DNA from: JAODBQ01 sp047602055
GTDB lineage: Bacteria > Actinomycetota > Acidimicrobiia > Acidimicrobiales > Ilumatobacteraceae
DNA length: 64,000 bases
Reading direction: 5' to 3'
Assembly: GCA_047602055.1 (NCBI GenBank)
Contig: JASGIG010000001.1
Coordinates: forward strand, 4,464,001-4,528,000
The notes under the pieces were generated by a model. It saw only the letters and a list, made by a program, of their open reading frames with translations, was not told the DNA's origin and did not search any database. The position numbers and the translations under genes were made by a program. Numbering within the stretch: the first letter of the stretch is position 1; each line of letters begins with the position of its first letter. Of the stretch, positions 25,678 through 35,205 are shown piece after piece.

Positions 25678-26689
25678 ATGCTCCGCTCCCCCCGGCCCCT
25701 CGCCCGCCTCGCCTGTGCAGCCGTCGTCTCGCCTCGCAGCACTGAGCGGATGTGGCAGCGACGGCGGAGGTGGCGCCGCGGCGACCGACGATCCGGACGG
25801 GTTCTCGTTCGAGGCGGCGCGGCGCTGCACCGACGTCGTCAACGGCATCGACCTGGCGACGATGGACGCCGCCAACGATGCGAACTTGGAGGTGATCGAG
25901 GCGATCGTCCGTGGCAGGGAGCTCAGCGCGGACGATCTGCCGCCGATCCGCGATCGGCTGACGGCTTCGATCTCCGTGCGCGCCACGGCGCGTGATCGGC
26001 TCGCCGAGCTGAAGCCCGACGGCGATCGCGATGCCGAGGCGTGGGCGGCGATCGTCGCCGCCGTCGACGCCGAGATCGCCCGCTCCACCGACCGCGCCGA
26101 GCTGCTCGCCGGCGGCAACTGGGACGCGATCGCCGCCGGCTACCGGCCGGCTGACTCCGGTGGTGCCGACGACGATCTCCAGCGAGCATTGGAGGAGCTG
26201 CGCCTGGCGGGCCGCGACTGCGAGATCGTCGCCACCACCCGCGGGATCCCTGCGGACCACGCCACGTTCGTGACCTCGGCATCGAGCGCGTGCACGACGA
26301 TCGTGTCGCGCCGGCTGAACACCGGCTACTCGACCGACCTCGTGCTCGGCGTCGTCGCCCAGGTGCTCCGCAACGAGCAGGTCGTCGTCTCCGACGAGCT
26401 GCGCGAGCAGATGGACGCCGTCGCGGCCGAGTGGCGACTGACCCGGCAGGACCTGCAGCGTGTCGACACCGACGGCGTGCCCGACGACGGGCTCTGGCGG
26501 GGCGTGCTCGACGCCGCGCAGGAGCGCATCGACGTCTTCGAGGCCAGGCGGCGGGCGTTGCAGGACGGTGACGCCGTCGAGATCGAGCGGCTGTTCACCC
26601 CGGGCGAGGTCTGGACGCACCCGGGCCTGATGGAGGATCCGGCGGCGCTCTTCCTGGACTTCCGCGACTGCCGGTCGATCCAGTCCTGA
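25678..26689 (+). CDS. Putative secreted lipoprotein, frameshift in signal peptide
   Basis: About 337 residues. From ATG 25678 the frame reads MLRSPRPLARLACAAVVS and then breaks; one frame over, LAALSGCGSDGGGG continues, giving a complete lipoprotein signal peptide with lipobox LSGC. One surplus C near 25732 explains the break. The mature part is helical and acidic, with no recognised domain (Cys residues at RRCTDVV, RDCEIV, SSACTT and RDCRSIQS could pair). Divergent from the EF-G-like gene. Probably anchored outside the membrane; function unknown. Confidence 0.7.
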
Positions 26690-26696
26690 ACCAGGG

Positions 26697-26708
26697 GGTG
26701 CTAGCACC
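26697..26708. promoter_or_regulatory. 12-bp perfect palindrome between two lipoprotein genes
   Basis: GGTGCTAGCACC lies 8 bases after the upstream stop and 94 bases before the next ATG. It could be an operator for the downstream lipoprotein-ABC-kinase cluster or chance; no second copy was seen. Confidence 0.3.
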
Positions 26709-26801
26709 ACCGCCGATTCGCAAGGTGGGCTCATCGAACCGGCGGGCCGATCGGCGTTCCATGTCAGACGTCAACACCACGTCTCACCAGGAGCACCCCC
26801 C

Positions 26802-27551
26802 ATGCGCATCCACCGCACCCGCCGCACCCGTTCACTCGCCGTCGTCCTGGCCTCGCTGTCGCTCACCGCGCTCGCGGCCTGTGGTGACGACGACACGTCG
26901 TCGTCGCTCGACCCCGCGGCGTGCGACGCGGCCGTCGCCTACGGCACCGCGTTCGCCCAGGCGCCGGAGGATCCGGCCGAGATCAAGTCCTACGCCATCG
27001 AGCAGATGCTGCCGATCGCCACGACGCTCGTCGAACACCTCAAGGGGGACGCCAAGAAGTCCGCCGAGACGATGCGCGACGCGTTCGCGCAGGTCGGCGA
27101 GACCGGCGACCCGTCGGGGCTGCTGGCACCCGCCACCGCCACGGCGATCGCCGCCGTGGGCAAGGCGGTGCACGACGGCTGCGACCTGCAGTCCGTCGAC
27201 ATCCGTGCCGTCGAGTACGTCTTCCAGGACGCACCGACCACGCTGAAGGCCGGCCGCGTCAGCTTCGCCCTGACCAACAAGGGCGTCGAGGAGCACGAGA
27301 TGGTCCTGTTCAAGGCTGCCGACGGCGTGACCGAACCGCTGGCCGACCTGCTCGCCCTCCCGGAGGAGGAGGGGATGGCGAAGCTGCAGTTCACCGGCGT
27401 CACGTTCGGCGGGCCGGGCACCACCAGCTACGCCGCCGTCGACCTCACCCCCGGCACGTACTTCCTCGTCTGCTTCATCCCCCAGGGTGGTGGCGAGGAG
27501 GGCCCGCCGCACTTCATGGCCGGCATGCAGCACACGATCACCGTGGCCTGA
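26802..27551 (+). CDS. Lipoprotein with cupredoxin-like C-terminal region
   Basis: 249 residues. A lipoprotein signal (RTRRTRSLAVVLASLSLTALAAC) ends in lipobox LAAC. The C-terminal half (LKAGRVSFALTNKGVEEHEMVLFK, DLTPGTYFLVCFIPQGGGE, HFMAGMQHTITV) resembles a plastocyanin-type beta-barrel with possible copper ligands His, Cys, His and Met. This suggests an extracytoplasmic copper-binding or redox lipoprotein, inferred from residue pattern only. The ABC transporter operon begins 78 bases downstream. Confidence 0.75.
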   Translation: MRIHRTRRTRSLAVVLASLSLTALAACGDDDTSSSLDPAACDAAVAYGTAFAQAPEDPAEIKSYAIEQMLPIATTLVEHLKGDAKKSAETMRDAFAQVGETGDPSGLLAPATATAIAAVGKAVHDGCDLQSVDIRAVEYVFQDAPTTLKAGRVSFALTNKGVEEHEMVLFKAADGVTEPLADLLALPEEEGMAKLQFTGVTFGGPGTTSYAAVDLTPGTYFLVCFIPQGGGEEGPPHFMAGMQHTITVA

Positions 27552-27629
27552 ACGAGACGACGAGACGACGCGTCGACGAGACCGGGCACGGCCGAGCGCT
27601 TCGGGCAGTCTGTGGCACTGGATCCCACC

Positions 27630-28346
27630 ATGACCGACTCCCGCGACACCTCGGCCGTGCCCGTGCTGGAGGCGCACGACGTGCGCCGCACCTTCGACGC
27701 CGCCACCGCGCCCGTGCGTGCGCTGCGCGGCGTCGACGTCGTCGTCCACCCCGGCGAGTTCGTCGCGCTGACGGGACCGTCGGGGTGCGGCAAGTCGACG
27801 TTCCTGAGCATCGTCGCCGGCCTCGAGCGCCCCGACGCCGGCCGCGTCGTCGTCGCCGGCACCGACCTCACCGACCTCGGCGACGACGCGCTCGCCCGGA
27901 TGCGGGCCCGCCACGTCGGGATGGTCTTCCAGTTCTTCAACCTGATCGAGGGCATCACCGCGCTCGACAACGTCGCGCTCGCCGCCCTCGTCGCCGGGGC
28001 GGCACGCGCCGATGCCGAGCGGCGCGCCCACGACCTGCTCGACCTGCTGGGCCTGCTCGACAAGGCGCACGCCGACCCCGGCTCGCTGTCGGGCGGTCAG
28101 CGCCAGCGGCTGGCGATCGCCCGGGCGCTCGCCAACCGCCCGACCGTGCTGCTCGCCGACGAGCCGACCGGCGCGCTCGACAGCGACGGCGGCGCCGAGA
28201 TCCTGCGGCTGTTCGCCCGCCTCAACGCCGAGGGGCAGACGATCGTGATGGTCACCCACGACCGCGAGATCGCCGCCCGCGCCGGCCGCCAGCTGCGGAT
28301 GCGCGACGGCCAGGTCGTCGCCGACATCGCCCAGGCGGCGCGGTGA
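27630..28346 (+). CDS. ABC transporter ATP-binding protein (MacB/LolD type)
   Basis: 238 residues from ATG 27630 (a GTG at 27612 is an alternative). Walker A GPSGCGKST, Q-loop VFQFFNLI, signature LSGGQRQRLAIARAL, Walker B VLLADEPTGALD, and H-loop VTHD. The GxLDS/EPTGALD form is typical of the MacB/LolD/FtsE group that pairs with FtsX-like permeases. The stop overlaps the GTG of the histidine kinase, and the FtsX-like permease follows it, so ATPase, sensor and permease form one operon. Confidence 0.93.
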   Translation: MTDSRDTSAVPVLEAHDVRRTFDAATAPVRALRGVDVVVHPGEFVALTGPSGCGKSTFLSIVAGLERPDAGRVVVAGTDLTDLGDDALARMRARHVGMVFQFFNLIEGITALDNVALAALVAGAARADAERRAHDLLDLLGLLDKAHADPGSLSGGQRQRLAIARALANRPTVLLADEPTGALDSDGGAEILRLFARLNAEGQTIVMVTHDREIAARAGRQLRMRDGQVVADIAQAAR

Positions 28347-29726
28347 CCGCCCGCTGGCAGCGCGCTGCGATCCGCGGCGCGCTGGTCGTGATCGCCGCCG
28401 CGCTCGTGCTCGCGCTCGCGGTCGGCGGCGCGGCGCTGGCGTCGGGCCGGCTGCCCGGCACGGGGACGTGGACGATCGCGCCGGTGCTCGCCGCGGCCGC
28501 CGTCGCCGGCGTCCTGTGGCCGCCCGCTCGGCGCTGGGCGCGCTCGACGTCGGCAGCGCGTCGGGCGCGGCGCTGGCCGGTCACCGGAGGACGTCGTCCG
28601 CACGTTCGGCCGCCGCGCCAGCACCGCGGCACCCGACGACGACCTGCTCGTCCAGCTCGCCGAAGCGCTGGTGCGCTCGCTGCACGCCGCATCCGCCGAG
28701 GTCTGGCGCGTCGACGACGCCGGCGGGCTCGCCCGGGCGGTGTCGATCCCCAGCCGGCGACCGGCCGCGCTGCGACCCGACGACTCGGCGTCGTCGGTGC
28801 TCGCCGGTGGCGGCGTGGTCGGCCGGGCGTGGCTGGAGATGTGGCTGCCGCAACTGCTCGACGACCGCCCGCTCGGCGAGGTGCGGGTCGCGCCGGCCAC
28901 CCACGCCAGGCGGCTGCTCGGCCTGGTCGTCGTCGCCCGCCTGGCCAGCGGCGAGCGGTTCACCCCGCAGGAGGACGCCGCGCTCGCCGAGCTGGGCAGC
29001 CGCCTCGGCGTGATCCTGCACAACCGCGAGCTGGACGCCACGCTGCAGCAGACACTCGACGACCTGCGCCGCACGAACGAGGAGCTGCGCGCCTCGCGGG
29101 TCCGCCTGGTGGCCACCGCCGACAGCGAGCGGCGCCGCATCGAGCGCAACCTCCACGACGGCGCGCAGCAGCACCTCGTCGCCCTCGCCGTCAACCTGCG
29201 CCTCGCCGCCGACGAGATCGCCGCCGATCCCTCGACCGCGGCCGACACGTTCGCCGCGCTCGGTCAGGACGTCCGCGAGGCGATCGACGAGCTGCGTTCG
29301 CTGGCCCACGGCATCTACCCGCCACTGCTGATGGACGCCGGGCTGGTCGAAGCGCTGCGGGCCTCCGGCCAGCGCAGCCCGTCGGCGGTGCACGTCACCG
29401 CCGAGGGCATCGGCCGCTACCCGACGGAGATCGAGGCGGCCGTCTACTTCTGCTGCATGGAGGCGCTGCAGAACGCGGCGAAGCACGCGCCGGGGGCCGC
29501 GGTCACCGTGCGCCTGCTCGACGACGGCCGGGTATTGCGGTTCGAGGTGACCGACGACGGGCCCGGCCTCGGCGACGGCGTGGTGCGCCACGGTCACGGT
29601 CTCGGCAACATGGTCGACCGGATGGTCGCCGTCGGCGGCACCGTCGACGTCGCCACCGCGCCGTCGGGTGGGGTGCGGATCGAGGGTCGCATCCACCGCG
29701 ACGCCGTCGACGTGGCGGTCCGCTGA
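28343..29726 (+). CDS. Sensor histidine kinase (NarL-partner type), frameshifted
   Basis: About 461 residues with one surplus base between 28545 and 28584. From GTG 28343 two hydrophobic segments follow (AAIRGALVVIAAALVLALAV and TIAPVLAAAAVAGVLW). The frame then switches to PEDVVRTFGRRAS, which runs to 29726. A GAF-like region precedes HisKA_3 (ERRRIERNLHDGAQQHLVAL, phospho-His) and HATPase (ALQNAAKHAPG, DDGPGLGDG, GHGLGNMVDRM). It is translationally coupled to the ATPase gene, and the permease GTG follows its stop directly. The NarL-type regulators on the opposite strand at 32-33 kb are likely partners. Confidence 0.85.
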
Positions 29727-32039
29727 GTGGCCAACCCCGCGGTCGCCGTCATCGCCCGCTGGGAGTGGGCGCGCCGGTGGCGGTCGCTGCTCGTGCTCGG
29801 TGTCGCCGGCGGGCTGCTCGGCGGGTTGGTCGTCGGCGGTGCCGTCCTGGCGCGGCGGACGATCTCCGCGCCGGATCGCCTGTACCGCGCGGTCGCGCCC
29901 GGCGACGTCCACCTGCGGCTGTTCGATGCGCGCTTCGTCGACGACGTGCAGGCGCTGCCCGACGTCACCGGTGCTTGGGTCGCCGGCGTCGCCGTCGGCC
30001 GGATCGAGCACGGTCAGGGGCTGCAGTACGCCGGGGTGATCGCGCCCACGCAGACCGACGACCGGCTCGTGCAGCCGGTGATCGTGGCCGGCCGCGCCGC
30101 GGCGCCGGGCGCGCCCGACGAGGTGGTGGCGACCGAGGCGATCGTCGACGCCGCCGGCGTCTCGGTCAGCGACCGCCTCGTGCTGACGATGTTGAGCGCC
30201 GAGGAGGTCTTCCAGTTCGACACCGGCTTCGGTGACCCCGACGGGCCGGTCGTCGAGCTCACCGTGGTCGGGATCGCACGGGTGACGCCGGGCATGTTCG
30301 ACGGCTCGCCGCTGCTGGCGACGCCGGCGTTCGCCGCCGCGCACACCGACCTGTTCGCCGGCTACGACCTCCGCCTCGCGGTGCGCGGCGACCGGGCCGC
30401 CGCGGTCACCGTCGTCGACCAGGTCACCGCGCTCGTCGGCGCCGGTGACCCGGCGAACGACGACTTCTCGCCGGTCGCCGCCGACATCCACCGCGACGGC
30501 ACGGACCGGTTGATCCGCGCCGCGCACGTGCTGTTCGCCGGGCTGATCGCCGCGGTCGTCGTCGCCGCGCTGGCGGTCGCCGCCGGCCTGGCGCAGGCCT
30601 GGTCCCGTCACCACGGCGCGACCACCACCACCCAGCGAGTGGAGTCCGCGCTCGGCCTGGCGTCGGCGCCGCGCGTGCTCGCCCGCGTCGTGCCGGCGCT
30701 GCCGGCCGCCGCCATCGCCGGGCTCGTGGCCGCGGCGGTCGGCGTGCTGGCGTCGCGGGTGGAGCCGGTCGGCAACCTCTGGCGCAGCGAGCCGTCCCCG
30801 AGGTGGCGGCTCGATCTCGCCGCGGTGCTCGGCGGCGCGGCGGCGGTTGCGGTGCTCATCGTGGCGATCGCCGCGGCGACGGCGTGGCGGGCCGGTCGCA
30901 GCCGGGTCAGGGGCGACATGTCCGCCGTCGGCCGCCGGCTGCGCGTCGTGCCGGCGCGGCGCGGCTGGCCGTTCGTCGGCGCGTCCTTCGCGCTCTCGCG
31001 CGGCGGCCCGCGGCACGTCCCCGTGCGGATGTCGCTCGCCGGCTGCGTGCTCGGCGTGGCCGGCATCGTCGGCAGCCTGTGCTTCACCGCCAGCCTCGAC
31101 CGTCTCGTCGACACGCCGCAGCGGTGGGGGTGGAACGCCGACGTCTCGATCGCCGACGTCGACGACGCCCTCGTCGATCGGCTGGCCGCCGACTGGCGCT
31201 TCGACGCGGTGGCCGAGGTGGCGAGCGCGGAGACCTCGATCGACGGCCGGCCCGCCGACGCGTACGCGGTGCGCAACATCCGCGGCGACGCCGGCTGGGT
31301 GCTGCAGCAGGGTCGCCTGCCCGCGGCCGACGACGAGGTCGTGCTCGGTGGGCGCCTCGCTCACGACCTGCGACGCCGGGTCGGCGACACGATCACCGCT
31401 GGCAGTCTGCGCTTCACGGTCGTCGGCATCGGGCTCGGCCCGTCGTCGAACCTCGAGCCGCTCGGCAGCTCGGTGCTGTTCACGACCGAGGGCCTCGCCG
31501 TCTCGGCCGCCACCGGCCGCTTCCGCGAGGCGTTGCTCCGCGTCGCCGACGAGCACGAGCTCGACGCCGTGCTCGGCGACTACGCCGCGTTCGAGATGAT
31601 CGTGCGCACCGCGCCGAACGAGGTCCGCGACGTCTCCGAGCTCGGGTCGCTGCCCATGCTGCTCGGGCTGTTCGTCGCCGCGCTCGCGGCGATCGCGCTG
31701 CTGCACGCACTCGTCGTCACCGGCGCCAGCCGGGCCGGCGACCTCGCCGTGCTCCGCGCCCTCGGGGGCACGCCGCGGCAGTCGGGCCTGACGATCGTCG
31801 CCATGGCGCTGACGTCGGCGGCCGTCGGCCTCGTCGGCGGGCTGCCGCTCGGCGTCGCGCTGGCGCGGCTGCTGTGGGGCGAGGTGGCCCGATCGATCGG
31901 CGTGCGCGCCGACCTCGCCGTCCCGTGGACGTTGCTGTTCGTGGTCGCCGGCGCAGCGGTGGTGGCCGTCGTGCTCGCACTGGCGCCGGCGCTGCGAGCC
32001 AGGCGCCGCCCGCCGGCCGAGGCGCTGCGCGCCGCCTGA
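29727..32039 (+). CDS. FtsX-like ABC transporter permease
   Basis: 770 residues from GTG 29727, directly after the kinase stop. Ten or so hydrophobic segments surround two large extracytoplasmic domains: an N-terminal segment (LLVLGVAGGLLGGLVVGGAV), a first FtsX block at about residues 265-390, then a second extracellular domain and a final FtsX block (LRALGGTPRQSGLTIVAMALTSAAVGLVGG). The duplicated architecture is that of macrolide/peptide or lipoprotein exporters. With the upstream ATPase it would form a complete homodimeric transporter; the kinase may sense its substrate. Confidence 0.9.
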   Translation: MANPAVAVIARWEWARRWRSLLVLGVAGGLLGGLVVGGAVLARRTISAPDRLYRAVAPGDVHLRLFDARFVDDVQALPDVTGAWVAGVAVGRIEHGQGLQYAGVIAPTQTDDRLVQPVIVAGRAAAPGAPDEVVATEAIVDAAGVSVSDRLVLTMLSAEEVFQFDTGFGDPDGPVVELTVVGIARVTPGMFDGSPLLATPAFAAAHTDLFAGYDLRLAVRGDRAAAVTVVDQVTALVGAGDPANDDFSPVAADIHRDGTDRLIRAAHVLFAGLIAAVVVAALAVAAGLAQAWSRHHGATTTTQRVESALGLASAPRVLARVVPALPAAAIAGLVAAAVGVLASRVEPVGNLWRSEPSPRWRLDLAAVLGGAAAVAVLIVAIAAATAWRAGRSRVRGDMSAVGRRLRVVPARRGWPFVGASFALSRGGPRHVPVRMSLAGCVLGVAGIVGSLCFTASLDRLVDTPQRWGWNADVSIADVDDALVDRLAADWRFDAVAEVASAETSIDGRPADAYAVRNIRGDAGWVLQQGRLPAADDEVVLGGRLAHDLRRRVGDTITAGSLRFTVVGIGLGPSSNLEPLGSSVLFTTEGLAVSAATGRFREALLRVADEHELDAVLGDYAAFEMIVRTAPNEVRDVSELGSLPMLLGLFVAALAAIALLHALVVTGASRAGDLAVLRALGGTPRQSGLTIVAMALTSAAVGLVGGLPLGVALARLLWGEVARSIGVRADLAVPWTLLFVVAGAAVVAVVLALAPALRARRRPPAEALRAA

Positions 32040-32417
32040 TCAGCCGACGCCGTGCGCGGCCCACAGGGCCCGCAGCGCGCCCGGTCCGAGCTCCTCCTTG
32101 TGGAGGTAGTCACGGGCCCCGCCGTCGAGCGCGCCCGCCGGCAGATCGTCCCTGGCGTAGCTCGACAGCAGCACGACGACGACCTCCGGCGCCTCGACGG
32201 CGATGCGCCGCGCCGCCTCGATGCCGTCGAGCACCGGCATGTTGATGTCCATCAGGACGAGATCGGGCCGCAGCGCCAGGGCCTGCTCGATCGCCGCCGC
32301 GCCGTCGCCTGCCGCCCCGACCAGCGTGAACCCGGCCGTGCGCTCGACCACCGTCCGGGCCACCGCGAGGAAGCGCTCCTGGTCGTCGACGACGAGCACC
32401 CGCACGTCGGCGCCCAT
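32040..32417 (-). CDS. Single-domain response regulator receiver protein
   Basis: 125 residues, receiver domain only: VLVVDDQERFL acidic pair, LVLMDINMP with the phospho-accepting Asp, LLSSYA with the Thr/Ser switch, and a terminal Lys (YLHKEEL). There is no output domain. It ends immediately beside the FtsX permease stop (convergent) and its ATG lies 1 base after the stop of the LuxR-type regulator. It may compete for phosphate from the same kinase. Confidence 0.9.
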   Translation of the reverse strand: MGADVRVLVVDDQERFLAVARTVVERTAGFTLVGAAGDGAAAIEQALALRPDLVLMDINMPVLDGIEAARRIAVEAPEVVVVLLSSYARDDLPAGALDGGARDYLHKEELGPGALRALWAAHGVG

Positions 32418-32418
32418 C

Positions 32419-33084
32419 TCAGCCGCCCTGCTCGTGCAGGTACATGAGCACCGCCTTCACCCGCCGGTTGAGGTCGCGCTCCTCGGACAGGCCGAGCTTG
32501 GAGAAGATCGAGTTGGTGTGCTTCTCGACGGCGCGCTCGGACAGCACGAGGCTGGCGGCGATCGCGCCGTTGCTCTTGCCCTGGGCCATCTCGGCGAGCA
32601 CCTCGGTCTCGCGCGGCGTCAGCCGCGCCAGCTCCGAGCCGGCGCGGCGCGTCCCACTCACCAGCTGGTCGACCACCTGCGGATCGATCCGCGAACCGCC
32701 GGCGGCGACCTCGCGAACCGCGCCGAGCAGCTCGTCGACGTCGGCCACCCGCTCCTTCAGCAGGTAGGCGCGCCGCGCCGAACCGTCGGCCAGCAGGGCC
32801 AGCGCGTAGGTGGCCTCGGCGTGCTGGCTGAGCACGACGACGCCGACGTCGGGACGGTCGGCGCGCAGCCGGGCGGCCAGGCGGATGCCCTCGTCGGTCC
32901 CCGTCGGCGGCATGCGGATGTCGGTGACGACGACGTCGGGCACGGCCTCGTCGACCAGCGCGAGCAGCGACGGCAGATCGGCCGCGCTGCCGACCAGCTC
33001 GATGTCCGGCGCGGCGCCGAGCATCCGCTCCAGACCGTGGCGCAGCAGCGCGTGGTCCTCGGCGACGACGACTCGGATGCCCAT
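32419..33084 (-). CDS. NarL/LuxR family response regulator
   Basis: 221 residues. The N-terminal receiver has the phospho-Asp in VVVTDIRMPP, the switch Ser in VVVLSQHA and conserved Lys in AYLLKERV. The C-terminal LuxR helix-turn-helix reads LTPRETEVLAEMAQGKSNGAIAASLVLSERAVEKHTNSIFSKLGL. It is the obvious partner for the HisKA_3 kinase encoded on the other strand 3 kb away and would regulate the ABC-lipoprotein cluster or itself. No binding site could be defined. Confidence 0.92.
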   Translation of the reverse strand: MGIRVVVAEDHALLRHGLERMLGAAPDIELVGSAADLPSLLALVDEAVPDVVVTDIRMPPTGTDEGIRLAARLRADRPDVGVVVLSQHAEATYALALLADGSARRAYLLKERVADVDELLGAVREVAAGGSRIDPQVVDQLVSGTRRAGSELARLTPRETEVLAEMAQGKSNGAIAASLVLSERAVEKHTNSIFSKLGLSEERDLNRRVKAVLMYLHEQGG

Positions 33085-33178
33085 CGCGCCCGACCCTACG
33101 CAGCCCGCGCCGGGACGCGCCGATGGCGCCGGAACGGACGGATCCGGACCGGCACCATCGTCGGGGGCGAGGCTGGGC

Positions 33179-33889
33179 TCACGCCTTCGCCCGGCTGCTG
33201 AACACCAGGCCGACGCTCGTCACCACGAGCCAGATCGGCATCGTCAGGCCGACGAAGCCCGGCAGCGACGTCGCTGCGGCGAGGCCGAGCGGCGGCAGGA
33301 GCAGGACGACGCTGACGACGCCCATCCAGCGCGGCAGCACCGGGCTGCGGCGCAGGCTGAGCGTGACGACGCACACGGCGGCGACGGCGGCGCCCCACCA
33401 CCCGAGCAGCTGGCCGAAGTCGAGCAGCGAGTAGTTGACGAAGATGCTCTCCTCCGGCAGCCAGCCGTGGTCGGTGCCACCCGGCAGGTACAGCGCCATC
33501 GAGCCGGCCAGGCAGGTGAAGACGATGTTGACCGTCGCGGTCGCGCCGAGCGCCGTGCCGATCGTCCGTGCCGCGAGATCTCTCGGTGCTCGTTGCTCGG
33601 CCCATCGCTTCCAGCCGGTGGCGGCGACGAACAGCGACGCGAGGGCGACGATGCCGAGCACGAACGACACGTGGTAGGTGCCACGGGTCAGGTGGTCGAG
33701 CACGCCGAGGCCCTCCGCGGCCTGCTCCTCGGTGACCTTGGAGATGCCGGCGATCGCACTGGCCGACCCGGTGACGCCGGCGACGATGCCGAAGATCGGC
33801 CAGCGCGGCCGGCGGTTGGCTCGCGGCGCGGCGGTGTCGTGCCCCTCGTCGATGGCGACGTGCGGGGCCAGGGTGGTGGTGCTGCTCAT
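33179..33889 (-). CDS. Multi-pass membrane protein of unknown function
   Basis: 236 residues from ATG 33889 with GAGGAGC upstream. About six hydrophobic helices: IFGIVAGVTGSASAIAG, YHVSFVLGIVALASLFVAATG, a segment around NIVFTCLAGSMALYL, LLGWWGAAVAAVCVVTLSL, VVSVVLLLPPLGLAA, and IWLVVTSVGLVF. No family recognised. It is a single gene, flanked by the response regulators and the serine hydrolase. Confidence 0.7.
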   Translation of the reverse strand: MSSTTTLAPHVAIDEGHDTAAPRANRRPRWPIFGIVAGVTGSASAIAGISKVTEEQAAEGLGVLDHLTRGTYHVSFVLGIVALASLFVAATGWKRWAEQRAPRDLAARTIGTALGATATVNIVFTCLAGSMALYLPGGTDHGWLPEESIFVNYSLLDFGQLLGWWGAAVAAVCVVTLSLRRSPVLPRWMGVVSVVLLLPPLGLAAATSLPGFVGLTMPIWLVVTSVGLVFSSRAKA

Positions 33890-34028
33890 GTGGGTGTGCT
33901 CCTCGTGCGACGAACGCCGTCGGAGGCGTTCGTGGTTGACGAGGTGCATCGTGCGCCCGACGGCGCCACGCATCGACCGCGCTACCCAGCGTCTCGCGTG
34001 GTGGTACCAGCCACACCCCCGCGCGGCG

Positions 34029-35168
34029 CTACTTCATGGCGCGGTACACGGCGTGGACGAGCGCCTCGCTCCTTGCCGAGCCGGCGATCTCGGGCGCCAT
34101 CTTGTTCATCATGTAGGCGAACGTGAAGCCGTGGTCGAGGTCGTTGAGGAGCACCGAGCCGCCCCAGCCGCCCCAGCAGCACATCCGTCCTGGCGGCGCC
34201 CCGAAGCAGAACGTGCCGTCGGCGGCGAGGGCGTAGCCGATGCCCCAGCGCACGGGGAAGCCGAGGAAGATGTCGACGCCGGTGAGCTGCTCGCGCAGCG
34301 TCAGCTCGCACGTCGCCGGCGAGAGCAGGCGCACGCCGTCGATCTCGCCGCCGTGGGACACCACCGACTGCACCCGGGCCACGGAGCGGGCGTTGCCGTG
34401 GCCGTTGGCGGCGCCGAACTGGGCGCGCCGCCAGTTCGGGTCGTTGGCCCGGCTCGGGTCCATCGTCGGGCCGACCATGAACTTGTAGAGCGCGCTGTCC
34501 TTGTCGAGCGCGTCGAGGTCGATCTCGGCGGCCGGTGGCGGGACGATCGTGGCGACGCGGCTGTCGTGGACCGGGTCGAGCCCGATGTGGAAGTCGGCGC
34601 CGAGCGGCCCGGCGATCTCCTCGGCGACGAACGCGTGGAGCGAGCGGCCGTCGATGCGCCGGATCAGCTCGGCGACGAGCGTGCCGACGCTGATGCCGTG
34701 GTAGCCGATGGCGGTGCCCGGCTCCCACCACGGCGCCTGCGACTCCAGCCGCCGGGCGGCGGCGATCGGGTCGTACAGGTCCTCCACCGTGACGGGGGCT
34801 TCCCAGCCGGCCACGCCGGAGGTGTGCGACATGACGTGGCGGACGAGGACGTTCTCCTTGCCGTTGGCGGCGAACTCCGGCCAGTACTTGGCCACCGGCG
34901 CGTCGACGTCGAGCAGGCCGCGGTCGATGAGGATGAGGGCGGCGAGCGAGGTCACCGTCTTGGTCGTCGACCACACGTTGACGATGGTGTCGCGCTCCCA
35001 GGGGCGGGTCCGCTCGGGGTCGGCCCAGCCGCCCCAGATGTCGACGACCATCTCGCCGTCGTGGATCAGGGCGATCGACGCGCCGAGGTCCTCGCCGGCG
35101 TCGATGCTGGCGTCGAGCAGGTCGTGCAGCTCCTGGAACTGCGGGGCACAGGTGCCGGAGACGGTCAT
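34029..35168 (-). CDS. Serine hydrolase, beta-lactamase/EstB-like
   Basis: 379 residues, no signal peptide. The class C beta-lactamase fold: SxxK nucleophile motif in WSTTKTVTS, the YHG motif in GYHGISVGTL as the Tyr-x-Asn equivalent, and a C-terminal GGWGGS near the KTG position. These cytosolic EstB/VIII-type enzymes are esterases more often than lactamases. It begins 37 bases downstream of LivF in the same direction, so it may process a substrate imported by the Liv-type transporter. ATG 35168 is followed by the conserved fold. Confidence 0.9.
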   Translation of the reverse strand: MTVSGTCAPQFQELHDLLDASIDAGEDLGASIALIHDGEMVVDIWGGWADPERTRPWERDTIVNVWSTTKTVTSLAALILIDRGLLDVDAPVAKYWPEFAANGKENVLVRHVMSHTSGVAGWEAPVTVEDLYDPIAAARRLESQAPWWEPGTAIGYHGISVGTLVAELIRRIDGRSLHAFVAEEIAGPLGADFHIGLDPVHDSRVATIVPPPAAEIDLDALDKDSALYKFMVGPTMDPSRANDPNWRRAQFGAANGHGNARSVARVQSVVSHGGEIDGVRLLSPATCELTLREQLTGVDIFLGFPVRWGIGYALAADGTFCFGAPPGRMCCWGGWGGSVLLNDLDHGFTFAYMMNKMAPEIAGSARSEALVHAVYRAMK

Positions 35169-35205
35169 GTTCTGGTCCTTTCGGTTGCCTGACGCAGCGT
35201 CGCGT

